A stretch of 64,000 bases of DNA from JBBWZH01 sp035544115. Lineage in GTDB: Bacteria > Actinomycetota > Actinomycetes > Mycobacteriales > CADCTP01. The notes beneath the pieces are model-generated. The model was not told the DNA's origin. It worked only from the letters and a program-made list of their open reading frames with translations, and ran no database searches. The position numbers and the translations under genes were made by a program. Position 1 is the first letter of the stretch. Every line of letters starts with the position of its first letter. The stretch lies in contig OY970235.1 of assembly GCA_963714145.1 (NCBI GenBank), forward strand, positions 8,370,001 through 8,434,000, read 5' to 3'. Below are positions 8,414 to 17,647 of this stretch, piece after piece.

Positions 8414-9491
8414 AGGTCAGCACCACCTTGATCGTGTTCTGCGGGGCATCGGTGATCAGCGCATAGGCCTCGGCGGCGCGGTCGAACGGCACCCGGTGGG
8501 TGATCAGCCCGTCGGTGCGTACGGTGCCGGAGGCGATCAGTCGCCGGGCGGTGGCGTTGAGCCGGTCGAGTGTCCACAGTGGATGCGTGCGCTGCGGGCA
8601 GCCGTTGACTGTCATGGAGGAGATGAGGGTGATCCGGTTGCGGTGGTACTCCTCGCCGAGCCGCAGCCCTGGTTGGTCTGCGTGGTAGGAGGCGACTGTG
8701 GCGACCCTGCCACCGGTGCGCAGGCAGCGGATCGCCTCGTGCAGGCCCGTGTAGGACCCGGACGCCTCGATCGCCGCGTCCGCCCCGGCCGGGCCGGTCA
8801 GGTCACGCACTGCCGCGGCGACATCGGTGCCGTCACTGGCGAGGATCGCCTGCACACCAAGGCTTTCGGCAGCCTGCACGCGTAGCGGGTAGCGGTCTAC
8901 GCCGATCACGTGGGCTCCGCCGTGGCGGGCCTGCTGCGCGGCGAGCAGGCCGACCGTGCCCAGGCCCACGATCACCACGGCCTCGCCTACCGCCAGTGCG
9001 GCGTCGTGGACCCCGCCGAGCGCCACCCGGGCCAACGTGAAGAACACCGCCTGCTCCGGGTCGACTCCGGCCGGGAGCAACCCAGTCGCTGCGGTCGTCT
9101 CGGTGAGCAGGGTCCCGTCGGCGTGGGGGCCGTCGATAGCGACCAGATCACCTACCCGCACGGCGGTAACCGCCGCGCCGACCCGGCGGACGCGACCGAT
9201 CGACTCGTAGCCTGGGGCGACCGGGAAGGCGCGGCCTGGGCCGTCGAGGTAGTAGCGCCGCTCCGCGTCCCAACAGCGGTGCAGGGCGGCGGCCGACCCG
9301 CGCAGCCAGGCGATCTCGGTGCCGTGGCTGATCCCGGACAGCACCGTGCGGGCGTACACATCGTGCTCACCCAGCGGCGGCAGCCGCTGCTCGATGAGCT
9401 CGACCGTGCCGGGGGCGGTGATCAATAGGCGACGGCAGACCGGACCGATCGTGCCCGTCGTGCCCGCCGCGTCGAGTGCGGGTTGTCTCAT
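8403..9491 (-). CDS. Medium-chain (MDR) alcohol-dehydrogenase-like oxidoreductase
   Basis: From the ATG at 9491, which overlaps the stop of the kinase gene, the product is 362 aa. The NAD(P)-binding motif is VVIVGLGTVGLLAA, and the N-terminal GroES-like part contains FPVAPGYESIGRVRRVG. In place of the catalytic-zinc cysteine segment it reads LSGISHGTE, as in BchC-like and related MDR enzymes with SGISPGTE. It may therefore not use the classic catalytic zinc. It lies between a nucleoside kinase and a DegT aminotransferase, so it probably oxidises a hydroxyl for later transamination. The frame is open further upstream, but that part is antisense or shadow to the kinase gene. Confidence 0.88.
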   Translation of the reverse strand: MRQPALDAAGTTGTIGPVCRRLLITAPGTVELIEQRLPPLGEHDVYARTVLSGISHGTEIAWLRGSAAALHRCWDAERRYYLDGPGRAFPVAPGYESIGRVRRVGAAVTAVRVGDLVAIDGPHADGTLLTETTAATGLLPAGVDPEQAVFFTLARVALGGVHDAALAVGEAVVIVGLGTVGLLAAQQARHGGAHVIGVDRYPLRVQAAESLGVQAILASDGTDVAAAVRDLTGPAGADAAIEASGSYTGLHEAIRCLRTGGRVATVASYHADQPGLRLGEEYHRNRITLISSMTVNGCPQRTHPLWTLDRLNATARRLIASGTVRTDGLITHRVPFDRAAEAYALITDAPQNTIKVVLTYDT

Positions 9492-10111
9492 CGCGACTCC
9501 AAGGGGATAGGGAGCTGGCGCACCTGCAGAGCCAGCTCGGATAGGTGCCGCTCGTCGAAGCTGTCGAACGTGGCAGCATCCACGCGGATCAGTGGCCGAG
9601 GCCACTGGGCGTAGGCGTTCTGGAACGCGGTGGACAGCCTGGTGAGCTGGCCGGCGGTGATGCCAGCCTCCATGTCCCGGCTGCGCCGCCGTACCCGGGC
9701 GAATAGAGCCGACGGTGCGGCGGACAAGCCGACGAGCACATCGGGCGAGGGCAGGCTGTCGGCCCATAGATCGACCGTCGCGGCGACCCGAGCCGCATCG
9801 TCTGGATCGAGCGAGGTCGCGGCGAAGATCGGCTGTTTGAGCAGCGCCCAATCGCTGACCACGCTGCGTCCGGCCGCCAACAGCCCGGCGATCTGATGCA
9901 GCTGCGCGACGCGCAACGCGAAGAACGTCAGCTCCACCCGCAGCGCCAACTCGATGTCCAACTGACCGCCGGTAAGCAGGCGGGGCAGAAACGGGTTGAC
10001 CTCGAACGGGTCGAACATCGCTTCCGCGTCCAGCAGCGGCGCGAGACGGACGGTCAGCGTGGTCTTGCCCGCACCGGTCGGCCCCTCGATAGCCACGAAG
10101 ATCGAGCTCAT
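9488..10111 (-). CDS. Deoxynucleoside kinase family protein
   Basis: This 207-aa protein starts at the ATG at 10111 behind CGGAGG. The start sits directly before the P-loop segment FVAIEGPTGAGKTT. The longer reading from 10201 adds only low-complexity residues. LIM-type helices, an Arg-rich lid (RVRRRSRDME near 140) and total size resemble the dNK/dGK/dCK fold, which phosphorylates deoxynucleosides or related nucleosides. It is the first gene of the four-gene coupled operon running to 6822. The acceptor substrate is not resolvable. Confidence 0.8.
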   Translation of the reverse strand: MSSIFVAIEGPTGAGKTTLTVRLAPLLDAEAMFDPFEVNPFLPRLLTGGQLDIELALRVELTFFALRVAQLHQIAGLLAAGRSVVSDWALLKQPIFAATSLDPDDAARVAATVDLWADSLPSPDVLVGLSAAPSALFARVRRRSRDMEAGITAGQLTRLSTAFQNAYAQWPRPLIRVDAATFDSFDERHLSELALQVRQLPIPLESR

Positions 10112-10348
10112 GAACGCCCGCCTCCGGAGACCGCGTCGGCCAGACGTCGCCTGCGCACGACAAGCCCAGGGCTGCGCGGCGGGTGCCAGGGAAGAACGCA
10201 CGCTTCGAGCAGCACCAGTGATCGCGCGGCTGCTCGACCGTGCGATGCGGTCACTACGGCTCGGTGGGGCACCGGCCTGGCGGCATCCGCCATTCGTGGA
10301 GGGAGCAGCTCGCCGTGCGGTACAGGCGGGCGTGGACGGGGCGACGTG

Positions 10349-10700
10349 GCGGTAGGCGGCACGGCCGTCTCCTGTTCAGATCCCAGATCGCCGACTTGGT
10401 GGCGGTGGCCCGAGACCGCCCAGATGACGGCGCGACGACGCTACCTCCGAGAGCCGGCGGATCGCTGGCGGCGACTAGGTCATGAACGAGACGAGCCGCA
10501 CCGGCCATAGCAGCTGTCACGCGTCCCTACCCTGAGGTCATCCACCTATCAGCCTCGATCACCGGGCCGCGGTCTGGAACGGGGCGCCGTCCTACTCTCG
10601 ACCTAATGCTGGCCTGCCGGCGCCAACCGCGTGGCGTGTGAGCCGCGCCGCCGCCCCGGCGACGGCGGCTCCGCCACTGTCATGCGTCAACACCGAGGAC
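10349..10700 (+). repeat. Degenerate direct repeat, left copy (promoter region of HAD hydrolase)
   Basis: This segment aligns with 13054-13404. Both contain ACGGCC(A/G)TCTCCTGTTCAG, then GATCGCCG, GAGCCGC(A/G)CCGG, CCTGAGGTC and GGGCGC(C/T)GTCCTA in the same order with small indels. The right copy leads into an intact HAD hydrolase and this one into a HAD remnant. Confidence 0.6.
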
Positions 10701-10721
10701 CCAGGGACCAGAGCGGATTGT

Positions 10722-10850
10722 GTTGACGCGAACCGGACCGACGGCGCCGCCGATCTCATGCTCGATATGGACCGGCCGGACGCGGTCGCAACGTCCCGAG
10801 AACTGGGGCATCGCCAGGCCCAACGTGACCTCAGCAGGTCGCCACTTCCA
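10722..10850 (+). pseudogene. Remnant of a HAD-hydrolase gene
   Basis: The frame reads ANRTDGAADLMLDMDRPDAVATSREL. The intact HAD enzyme at 13405 reads GNQTIRAADLLRALDLPADAVATSGE at the matching place, and the DNA aligns as well. The first ~100 codons, the DVGET nucleophile segment and the VGDHRDYD motif are absent. This copy is an eroded duplicate joined to a copied promoter region, with about 300 bp deleted between them. Confidence 0.6.
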
Positions 10851-10940
10851 CCTGCTGCCGAGGACATCGCGTGAGTGATCGGTGGCCACGCCCTACCTCG
10901 GAGACGTCGGGTGGCGGGCTGCGGCCGCGGCCGGTGGGGG

Positions 10941-11309
10941 TCAGCTGCTGCGGGCGGTGCTGAGTTCGATGTGCTCGAAGATGTCGGCGTCGGTCTCCCG
11001 CTGCCATTCCGGCAGGCCGTCCCAGTCGGCGATGTAGGCCGGCTTGGGGTCGGGAAAGTGCCGGAGTATCTGACCGAGCCAGCAGAGCGCGACGAACCGC
11101 CCCTTCTGATCCCGGGTCAGTTTGGTCGCGCGCCCGTCGGTGGCCTCGATGAAGGCGCGGACCTGTTCGAAGACCGCCGTCGCGCTGGCCCGCTCCCAGT
11201 CGGGGGTGTGCTCCCAGGCCTGGATGTAGCTGGCTTTGGGTTCACCGGGGTAGTGCTTGGTCACGCCCGCGATCCACGCTTCGCGGAACACGCGCCCTGG
11301 TTCTGCCAC
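10941..11309 (-). CDS. Conserved hypothetical protein with internal duplication
   Basis: This 122-aa soluble protein starts at a GTG preceded by AGGAG. It contains two copies of one unit: HYPGEPKASYIQAWEHTPDW then VFEQV, and HFPDPKPAYIADWDGLPEW then IFEHI. They are separated by about 45 residues and share H-(Y/F)-P, PK, YI, W, P-(D/E)-W and FE positions. I do not recognise a function. It lies 36 bases downstream of the end of the XRE regulator gene on the same strand, so the two may be co-transcribed. Confidence 0.65.
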   Translation of the reverse strand: MAEPGRVFREAWIAGVTKHYPGEPKASYIQAWEHTPDWERASATAVFEQVRAFIEATDGRATKLTRDQKGRFVALCWLGQILRHFPDPKPAYIADWDGLPEWQRETDADIFEHIELSTARSS

Positions 11310-11345
11310 GGATCTGACTCTCCTAGTTGTGGGTGACGCTCGGCG

Positions 11346-12851
11346 CTACGTGCCTGACGTCAGGACGGCTATCTCCTCGTCGAGTACGCGCACCTGGTTG
11401 TCGCCGAGCAACGGCGCGAGCTGAGCCTGGAGGGCGAGTAGCTTACGGCCGACGACGCCGGAGCCGGTTCGGCGCGCCAGGTCCATCGCGGCGGTGGCGT
11501 AGGCGGCGAGCTGGTCCAGGTCCCGGCGCCGCGCGCTGAGGACCGCCAGATCGACGAGCACGCTGCCGCGGCGGCGTGCGGTGAGGCCGGCACGTAACGC
11601 GTCGGTCAGCGCTTGTTCGGCGAGGGCCGGCCGGTGCAGTTCGACATAGCAGGTGCCGCGTTCCTCCGGCAGTCGGGAGCCGTCGAACCGCAACCAGCCG
11701 CCGTTGTGTACCGCTCCGTCTAGGGCGTGCACGCCTTCTGCCGCGCCGAGCGCCCGCTGGCAGGAGTCGAAGTCGCCGAGCCCGGCGTAGGTCTGCGCCT
11801 GCACCGCGCTGACCCAGTAGCGGGTGGACATGGTGCTGTCGCCGTTTCGGGCGAGCCCCGCCGCCGCGTCGAGCATCGGCGCTGCCTTGGAGAACTCACG
11901 CTCGTAGATGCTGATGAACGCCTGCCGGACCAGCGCGCAGGCCCAAAGGTCCACGTCGCCGGCTTCCCTGCTGGCGGTCGCGGCAAGCGCGTAGCAGTGC
12001 GCGGCATCGGTGTACAGGTTGCGATCGAAGAAGATCTCGCCGGCGAGCTGGAGGAGGTCGGCAGTCAGCGCGTACAGCCGCCGCCGAGTCCGCGGCGGGC
12101 TGGCGGAGCGCTGTAGGTGGCCGACCAGGACGTCGAGTTGCTCTCGCACCAACGGGAACGCGGCGGCCTTCGACCTGGAAAGCACGAAGACCCGCCACAG
12201 GTGCGCATTCAGGCTGCTGTATCCGTCGAGCGTCTCGACGTCCAGCTCCGCCGGCCGAGACAGGCCAGCGCCGCCCAGCAGGTGACTGTCAATGGGGGAC
12301 ACCGCCTGCAGCGCTCCGGCGATGCTCACAAGGCGCAACAGTTCCCGGCGATCCATGTCGTCGATCTCCGCAGCCGTAGGGGCACCGATACCGCTGTCCG
12401 GGTCCGCTCGCTGTGCCTGGCTTAGGCCGTGCGTCGGACGGACCGGACGGTCGTCTGGCACGTCGCACACATCCAGTGCCGGCGGCGCCGGCCGCCACGC
12501 CGCGACGGCGGTCCGGGTTGGGCCCGCGGCAGCCTCGTCCACGCCGGGCTCCGGGCACGAGCGGTGTCCGGTCGACGTTTCAGCGTTGATGTGTCGGTCA
12601 TCGGTCACAGTTCGGCCGGCCAGTTCGATCAGTTCGAACCGTTCCCGGACCTCTTGATCGGATCGGGCCAGGTCGACGTCGAGGATCTGCTGGGTCTGGT
12701 ACCGCAGCCGGGCCAACTCGCCGCGCCGCTCCCAGTTCGATACGGCGGCGTCGTTGACCCCCAGGTGGGCGGCGAACTCCCGCACGCTCATCCGCTTCGC
12801 CTCACGCAGCGCCCGGGCCTCCCGGCCCGACCACCGCACTACCGCACCCAC
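11346..12851 (-). CDS. XRE-family HTH regulator with long TPR-like helical C-terminus (copy 1)
   Basis: The N-terminus holds a Cro/C1-type helix-turn-helix (RMSVREFAAHLGVNDAAVS then NWERRG, about residues 19-44). A linker of low conservation follows, then roughly 300 residues of paired helices rich in Ala and Leu that look like TPR-type repeats (DLLQLAGEIFFDRN, CYALAATASREAGD, YAGLGDFDSCQRALG). This layout is common in large actinomycete regulators that sense a peptide or protein partner. I place the start at the GTG at 12851 because conservation with the paralogue at 14049-15350 begins there; GTGs at 12857 and 12839 are alternatives. The target is probably the HAD gene, divergently arranged across 13052-13404 (inference). 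Confidence 0.82.
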   Translation of the reverse strand: MGAVVRWSGREARALREAKRMSVREFAAHLGVNDAAVSNWERRGELARLRYQTQQILDVDLARSDQEVRERFELIELAGRTVTDDRHINAETSTGHRSCPEPGVDEAAAGPTRTAVAAWRPAPPALDVCDVPDDRPVRPTHGLSQAQRADPDSGIGAPTAAEIDDMDRRELLRLVSIAGALQAVSPIDSHLLGGAGLSRPAELDVETLDGYSSLNAHLWRVFVLSRSKAAAFPLVREQLDVLVGHLQRSASPPRTRRRLYALTADLLQLAGEIFFDRNLYTDAAHCYALAATASREAGDVDLWACALVRQAFISIYEREFSKAAPMLDAAAGLARNGDSTMSTRYWVSAVQAQTYAGLGDFDSCQRALGAAEGVHALDGAVHNGGWLRFDGSRLPEERGTCYVELHRPALAEQALTDALRAGLTARRRGSVLVDLAVLSARRRDLDQLAAYATAAMDLARRTGSGVVGRKLLALQAQLAPLLGDNQVRVLDEEIAVLTSGT

Positions 12852-13053
12852 CAGCACCAACCCCTGCCCGGCGACCAACCACGCCGCGTGCCCGCTGTCC
12901 GCGAGCCTAGCCGCACGCCACCGTGAGCAGCCAAGACGAAGCAGGTCCACAGTGGGGCATCAGCCTGTTCCCCGCCGCCGCGATGCACACGAGGCTCCAC
13001 AAACATGATCCACGGCAAGTCCAGGGCGCTCGGATGCGGAACGGGCGACCCGG

Positions 13054-13404
13054 CGGTGGGTAGGACGGCCATCTCCTGTTCAGGTCCCGGATCGCCGGCT
13101 GGCAGCGGCAACCTGAGAACGCGCAGGTGAGGGTGTGCTGCGCTACCGGCGGGGGCCGACGAGTCGTTGGTGGCGAGCAAGGTCATGTACAAGAGTGAGC
13201 CGCGCCGGCAGCGGCCGCTACGCGCTGTTTCCTGAGGTCGTTCGCCTACCAGGCTGGACTGCCGGGACCAGGCCTGGAAGAGGGCGCTGTCCTAGTCTTG
13301 TCCTACTGCCGCCCGATTCTGCCCCCTCTTGAGCCGGCCGCCGGGCTGGCTACGGCGGCTTCGTTACCGTCGTGCCCCGACGCAGCGGGCTCGGGAGGAC
13401 AAGG
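13054..13404 (+). repeat. Direct repeat, right copy (upstream region of HAD hydrolase)
   Basis: This is the intact partner of 10349-10700 and lies between the divergent regulator and the HAD gene. Its conservation in a second, decayed place makes it a likely regulatory region, including whatever operator the flanking XRE regulator binds. No single palindrome stands out. Confidence 0.55.
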
Positions 13405-14052
13405 ATGATCGCGTCGGTGGTCTTCGATGTTGGCGAGACGTTGTTGGATGACACCCGTGAGTGGGCCGCCTGGGCGGACTGGATCGGCGTGCCGAGGCAC
13501 ACGTTCTCGGCACTTCTCGGAGCGGTGACCGCAGCCGGGCGCAACAACGCCGAGACGTTCCAGTACTTCCGGCCGGGATTCGACCTCGTGACGGAGCGCG
13601 AGCGCCGGGAAGCGGCCGGTGTTGGCGAGCGGATCGACGACAACGACCTCTATCCGGACGTCCGACCAGCGCTAGCCGAACTGCGTGCCCGCGGCGTGTG
13701 GGTCGGCGTGGCCGGCAACCAGACCATCCGCGCCGCCGACCTACTGCGTGCTCTGGACCTACCGGCCGACGCCGTCGCGACGTCCGGAGAGTGGGGCGTG
13801 GCCAAGCCCGACCCAGCCTTCTTCGACCGCGTCGCGGCGTTCGCGCCGGGCGACCGGTCCGAGATCCTCTACGTCGGCGATCACCGCGACTACGACATCG
13901 TCGCCGCGAACCGGGCCGGTCTGCGGACTGCGCTCATCCGGCGGGGACCGTGGGGCCACCTGTGGGCCTCCGACCCGGCCGTCACCACCACGGCTGACTG
14001 GGTCATCGACTCCGTCGCCGAGCTTGCGGACCTGGTCCGGCCGCGGAGCTAG
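13405..14052 (+). CDS. HAD-superfamily hydrolase
   Basis: This 215-aa protein starts at the ATG at 13405 behind GGGAGGA. Motif I is FDVGETLLDD, with nucleophile Asp and Gly at the place of the second acid, as in several HAD branches. Later motifs are GNQT (motif II region), KPDPAFFDR (Lys, motif III) and VGDHRDYDI (motif IV). It is probably a small-molecule phosphatase of the subfamily I cap type. It is flanked by two paralogous XRE regulators and its 3' end overlaps the second by four bases. A decayed duplicate of the gene lies at 10722. Confidence 0.9.
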   Translation: MIASVVFDVGETLLDDTREWAAWADWIGVPRHTFSALLGAVTAAGRNNAETFQYFRPGFDLVTERERREAAGVGERIDDNDLYPDVRPALAELRARGVWVGVAGNQTIRAADLLRALDLPADAVATSGEWGVAKPDPAFFDRVAAFAPGDRSEILYVGDHRDYDIVAANRAGLRTALIRRGPWGHLWASDPAVTTTADWVIDSVAELADLVRPRS

Positions 14053-15350
14053 CCGGTCGTCGCCGTCGGCTGGGCCCACTCGGCGAACTCGACCAGCCTG
14101 CCGCTGCGAGCAAGGCCCGTACTGCGGAGCTCACCGAGCAGTCGGTGTACGTCGGGGTGCACCCGGATGTGTTCCGGCGCGATCCGCCGCGCGGTCGTCA
14201 GCGCATCCAGCGACAACTCCGGTTGGTCTGTGGCAGCCCTGGCTCGCGCCAGATCGACGTAGAAGTGCGAGCGCCGTTCGGCGGGCAGCCGGGATGGCGG
14301 CGTCCAGCCTGCGGCTGTCCGTACCGCCGCGTCTGGGTCGCCCGAGTCCAGTGCGAGGGTGAGCTGGTGGATGCGTACCGACGCTGACCCGAACGCGGTG
14401 CCGTGGTAGATCGCTTCGGGAACTCGGCCGGCGGTCAGCCGGGCCTCGGCGACATGGTCACCCGCGGTGGCGAGCCGGCCGGCCCGGGCGGCCAGCACCG
14501 CGGCCCGCATGTGCAGCGCGCCGTACGCCGCCGCGGCGTCCACGCCCGATTCCGGCAGTAGCCGCTCCGCGGCCCGGCCCAGCATCCGACGGCCGGTCTC
14601 CAGATCGCCATTGGCGAAGAAGATCTCTGCACGCACGTAGGCCGCCGCTGCCGATGCGATCTCGTCACCGGACTCGGCCGCTGCCCAGGACATCAGCCCG
14701 ATGATCCTGGCGGACAGGTCGTAGAAGCCGAACTTGTCGGCGATCGCGTCGGCCGCACGGTAGGCCTGTACCAGCAGCCGGGCGACCTCGGCGCGCCGTT
14801 GCCCGACGTGCAGGTCCAATGCGCGGGTGAGTTCAGGCAGGAGCAACGGCAGGGCCAGAACCAGCCGGTGGTAGTTGGACTCCAGCCGCATGCCGACCAC
14901 GCCCGCCACCGCCCGCTGCAGCTCCTCCAGCGGGCGGGCTGGACCGTCATCGGGGATGTCGTGGGCGTCCAGGACCCGCCGCAGCGCGGGCAACCGCGCC
15001 TCCACGGTGCTGCGTGCCGCGTCGGCGGCGCCATCGGCCTCGTCCGGTACCGGGTCAGGACGCCTTTCCGCAGGCGCCTCTTCGCTGACGTGCGGGTCGG
15101 CGGTCATAGTTCTGCCGGCCAGCAGGATCAGCTCGAACCGGTCATGCACGTCCCTGCCGGACCGGGCCAGGTCGACGTCGAGGATCTGCTGGGTCTGGTA
15201 CCGCAGCCGGGCCAACTCGCCGCGCCGCTCCCACTTCGACACCGCGGCATCGTTGACTCCCAGGTGGGCAGCGAACTCCCGCACGCTCATCCGCTTCGCC
15301 TCACGCAGCGCCCGGGCCTCCCGACCCGACCACCGCACTACCGCACCCAC
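14049..15350 (-). CDS. XRE-family HTH regulator with helical C-terminus (copy 2)
   Basis: This 433-aa paralogue of the regulator at 11346 is nearly identical through the HTH (GREARALREAKRMSVREF, AAVSKWERRG, TQQILDVDLARS) and diverges in the C-terminal helical part (LEELQRAVAGVVGMRLESNYHRLVLALP). The shared DNA includes the region before the start, so both arose by duplication. The start is set at the GTG at 15350 by comparison; no ATG fits better. It converges on the HAD hydrolase. The sensor domain type is TPR-like by pattern only. Confidence 0.82.
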   Translation of the reverse strand: MGAVVRWSGREARALREAKRMSVREFAAHLGVNDAAVSKWERRGELARLRYQTQQILDVDLARSGRDVHDRFELILLAGRTMTADPHVSEEAPAERRPDPVPDEADGAADAARSTVEARLPALRRVLDAHDIPDDGPARPLEELQRAVAGVVGMRLESNYHRLVLALPLLLPELTRALDLHVGQRRAEVARLLVQAYRAADAIADKFGFYDLSARIIGLMSWAAAESGDEIASAAAAYVRAEIFFANGDLETGRRMLGRAAERLLPESGVDAAAAYGALHMRAAVLAARAGRLATAGDHVAEARLTAGRVPEAIYHGTAFGSASVRIHQLTLALDSGDPDAAVRTAAGWTPPSRLPAERRSHFYVDLARARAATDQPELSLDALTTARRIAPEHIRVHPDVHRLLGELRSTGLARSGRLVEFAEWAQPTATTG

Positions 15351-16017
15351 CAGCACCAACCCCTGCCCGGCGAGCCACGCCACGATCCCGGCCTCTGAAC
15401 ATAGCCACGACGAAGTAGGTCGACAGTAGGACATCGGCCCATTCCGGGCCTCCGCTATCCATAGCACGCTCACCGAACATGATCCAAGACAAGCCGGACC
15501 CTAAGCCGAGTCCAACGCCCAGCATCGGGGGCGGCAGTCGGCGTCGTCGCATCGTGCCACTCCGCCTGATCGCCTTCGGTCACGCAGCTCCTGAGGCCTC
15601 CACCAGTCACTCGGCCGACCAGCCAGCGGGCCGCCGCGACCGACCTTGCCTGGCTACGGCTTACCCGCGCCGCAGAGGACCGAGCCGTCCTTCACTTCCT
15701 GCGTGGCGACTATGTCGCGATCGTCGGGTCGACCGGGGCCCGCGCGCTAAGCCCACGGCGGTCGTGGCCGGTGAAGCTCCGGCGCCGACCACGTCTCTCG
15801 ACCCGTGGCCGTTCCCGGCTCCAGGTACTTGGCGCCCGAGGCCGTCGAAGGCTTGGGTCCAGCTATTTGGGCCTGGGGCGGTGGCCGCGCCCTCTGCGAC
15901 CTGCGGCCGGCCCTAGTTCTCGCACGTTCCGTCCGGCACCCAGCGGCCGCATACAGGTTCTGCGGCCTTCTCCGGCCCCTGGGTGCCCTGACCACCCTGT
16001 GAAGGAGTGGCTTGCTC
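15351..16017. other. Intergenic region upstream of binding lipoprotein
   Basis: This is 667 bases with no convincing gene; long frames here are high-GC shadows. The first ~130 bases resemble the upstream region of the other XRE regulator (near 12860-13020), consistent with duplication of gene plus promoter. Confidence 0.4.
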
Positions 16018-17397
16018 ATGCTGCCCGACGACAAACCGGGGTCGCCACCCGGCCAGACACCAATACCGCCGCCGTCCGGCGCCCACCCGGTGCCGGCGTG
16101 TGTGCCGCCGCTGCCTCAGCGACAGCCTGGGGCGACGAATACGCGAATCTTTACCAGAGACGCCAGCCCTGGCCGCCATCGCGAACCCGGCCGCTCCCAG
16201 ATCCGCCCCGCAGTCGACCGCGGCGTCGGACGGGGACTGACCGCGCTGGTGCTGGCGCTGGTCGCCGCTTTGACGCTGTCCGGCTGCGGCGGGCCCGCTC
16301 AGCAGGCGGTGACCAGCGGTCGTGTCGGGCATACCGCGGCGGCCGGCGATGCGCGGGTCTTGAAGGGTGTGTGCCCGGATCGGGTGGTGATCCAGGCCGG
16401 GTGGCTTCCGCAGGCGGACGTGGGGTGGGCGTACCGGATGCTGGGCTCGTACACGATCGACAAGTCCCACAAGCGGGTGTCCGGCCGGCTGCTGGCCGGG
16501 GACGTCGACACCGGGGTGACGCTGGAGGTGCGCTCGGGTGGGCCGGCGACGGGGTACGTGCCGGTGTCGGCGTTGATGTACCAGGACCCGTCGATCACGT
16601 TCGGAACCCGGCCGACCGACGAGTCGATCATGTTCTCGGCTAGGCAGCCGACCCTGGCGGTGCTGGCGCCGCTGGATGGCGACCCGCAGATCCTGCTGTG
16701 GGATCCGAAGACCTACCCCAACCTCAACTCGATCTCCGACGTCGGGCAGACCGATACGAGGGTCGTGTACTTCCAGGGCAACACCTACATGGACTACCTG
16801 ACCGGGACGGGGATCCTGCGCCCGAGCCAGGTGGAGGGCAGCTACGACGGCACTCCGACCCGGTTCGTCGAGTCTGGCGGGAAGGTGGTCGTGCAGGGGT
16901 ACGCGACGAACGAGCCCTACCTGTACGAGCACGAGGTCTCCGCCTGGGGCAAACCGGTGAGCTACCAGCTGGTGCAGGACACGAACTACCCCGATTATGC
17001 GAACATGCTGGCCATCCGCAGCCGGGACCGGGAACGCCTCGACGGCTGCCTGCGGGCCCTGGTCCCTATCGCCCAGCAGGCCCAGGTGGACTTCCTCACC
17101 AACCCGGGATCCACCCTCGCCGAGATTGTGAAGATCGTCGCAGCGTTCGACGTCGGATTCAGCTATACCGCCGGCAACGCCGCCTACGCCGTCGACACGC
17201 TCAAGAAGCTCGGGCTGGTCGGTAACGGCACCGACCACACCCTCGGCGATACCCGCACCGACCGCCTGCAACGGATGATCGACATCATCACCCCCATCGC
17301 CGCCGGACAAAAGAAGCTCCTCAAACCGGGGCTGACTCCCGCCGACCTGGCCACCAACCAGTACCTCGACCCGGCGATCGGCCTACCCGACAAGTAG
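16018..17397 (+). CDS. Substrate-binding lipoprotein of the NMT1/THI5/SsuA type
   Basis: The ATG at 16018 follows GAAGGAG. An unusually long, polar ~75-residue N-terminus precedes the hydrophobic segment and lipobox LTLSGC. The mature part (CPDRVVIQAGWLPQADVG, then MLGSYTID) has the layout of periplasmic-type binding proteins for sulfonates, nitrate or thiamine precursors. The conserved opening strand (VIQAGWLPQADVG) resembles the family's L.W.P.A.H.G motif. No permease or ATPase gene adjoins it, so it either serves a distant transporter or acts alone. The product is 459 aa. The family assignment is moderate and the ligand unknown. Confidence 0.72.
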   Translation: MLPDDKPGSPPGQTPIPPPSGAHPVPACVPPLPQRQPGATNTRIFTRDASPGRHREPGRSQIRPAVDRGVGRGLTALVLALVAALTLSGCGGPAQQAVTSGRVGHTAAAGDARVLKGVCPDRVVIQAGWLPQADVGWAYRMLGSYTIDKSHKRVSGRLLAGDVDTGVTLEVRSGGPATGYVPVSALMYQDPSITFGTRPTDESIMFSARQPTLAVLAPLDGDPQILLWDPKTYPNLNSISDVGQTDTRVVYFQGNTYMDYLTGTGILRPSQVEGSYDGTPTRFVESGGKVVVQGYATNEPYLYEHEVSAWGKPVSYQLVQDTNYPDYANMLAIRSRDRERLDGCLRALVPIAQQAQVDFLTNPGSTLAEIVKIVAAFDVGFSYTAGNAAYAVDTLKKLGLVGNGTDHTLGDTRTDRLQRMIDIITPIAAGQKKLLKPGLTPADLATNQYLDPAIGLPDK

Positions 17398-17414
17398 CCC
17401 GGCTTACCGGCCAC

Positions 17415-17455
17415 CTGGCCGCCCCCGCCACCCCGGAGGCCACGTGGGTGGCCAG
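17415..17455 (+). terminator. Possible stem-loop after binding-lipoprotein gene
   Basis: CTGGCCGCC pairs with GGTGGCCAG (8 of 9) across a 23-base loop, 18 bases after the stop codon. There is no U-tract. This is a weak candidate. Confidence 0.35.
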
Positions 17456-17647
17456 GCCCCAAGCCCGCCCCGACCCGACCCGGGCCCGGCCTGGCCACCC
17501 GTCCGCACTGCCAGCCGCCACACCACCACCCGATCCCGGCGTTGCTGAACGGGCCCGCAGCGCCGCGCCGATACCAACCCGGCACCCGACCACCCCCGCC
17601 CCCGGCTCGCCTGCCACCGTCGTTCTCGCTGAATGGAGTCGTTTCGC

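Larger units (their letters stand above)
10112..10940. other. Region upstream of kinase operon, mostly decayed copy of the HAD-hydrolase promoter region
   Basis: There is no intact gene in these 829 bases. The right two thirds align with the DNA before and inside the HAD hydrolase gene at 13405 (see the repeat and pseudogene entries). The left third holds the kinase-operon promoter region. Confidence 0.5.

Noticed and set aside
15771..16643. Plus-strand 290-codon frame
   Set aside because: It overlaps the binding-lipoprotein gene, which has a proper start, lipobox and fold pattern.
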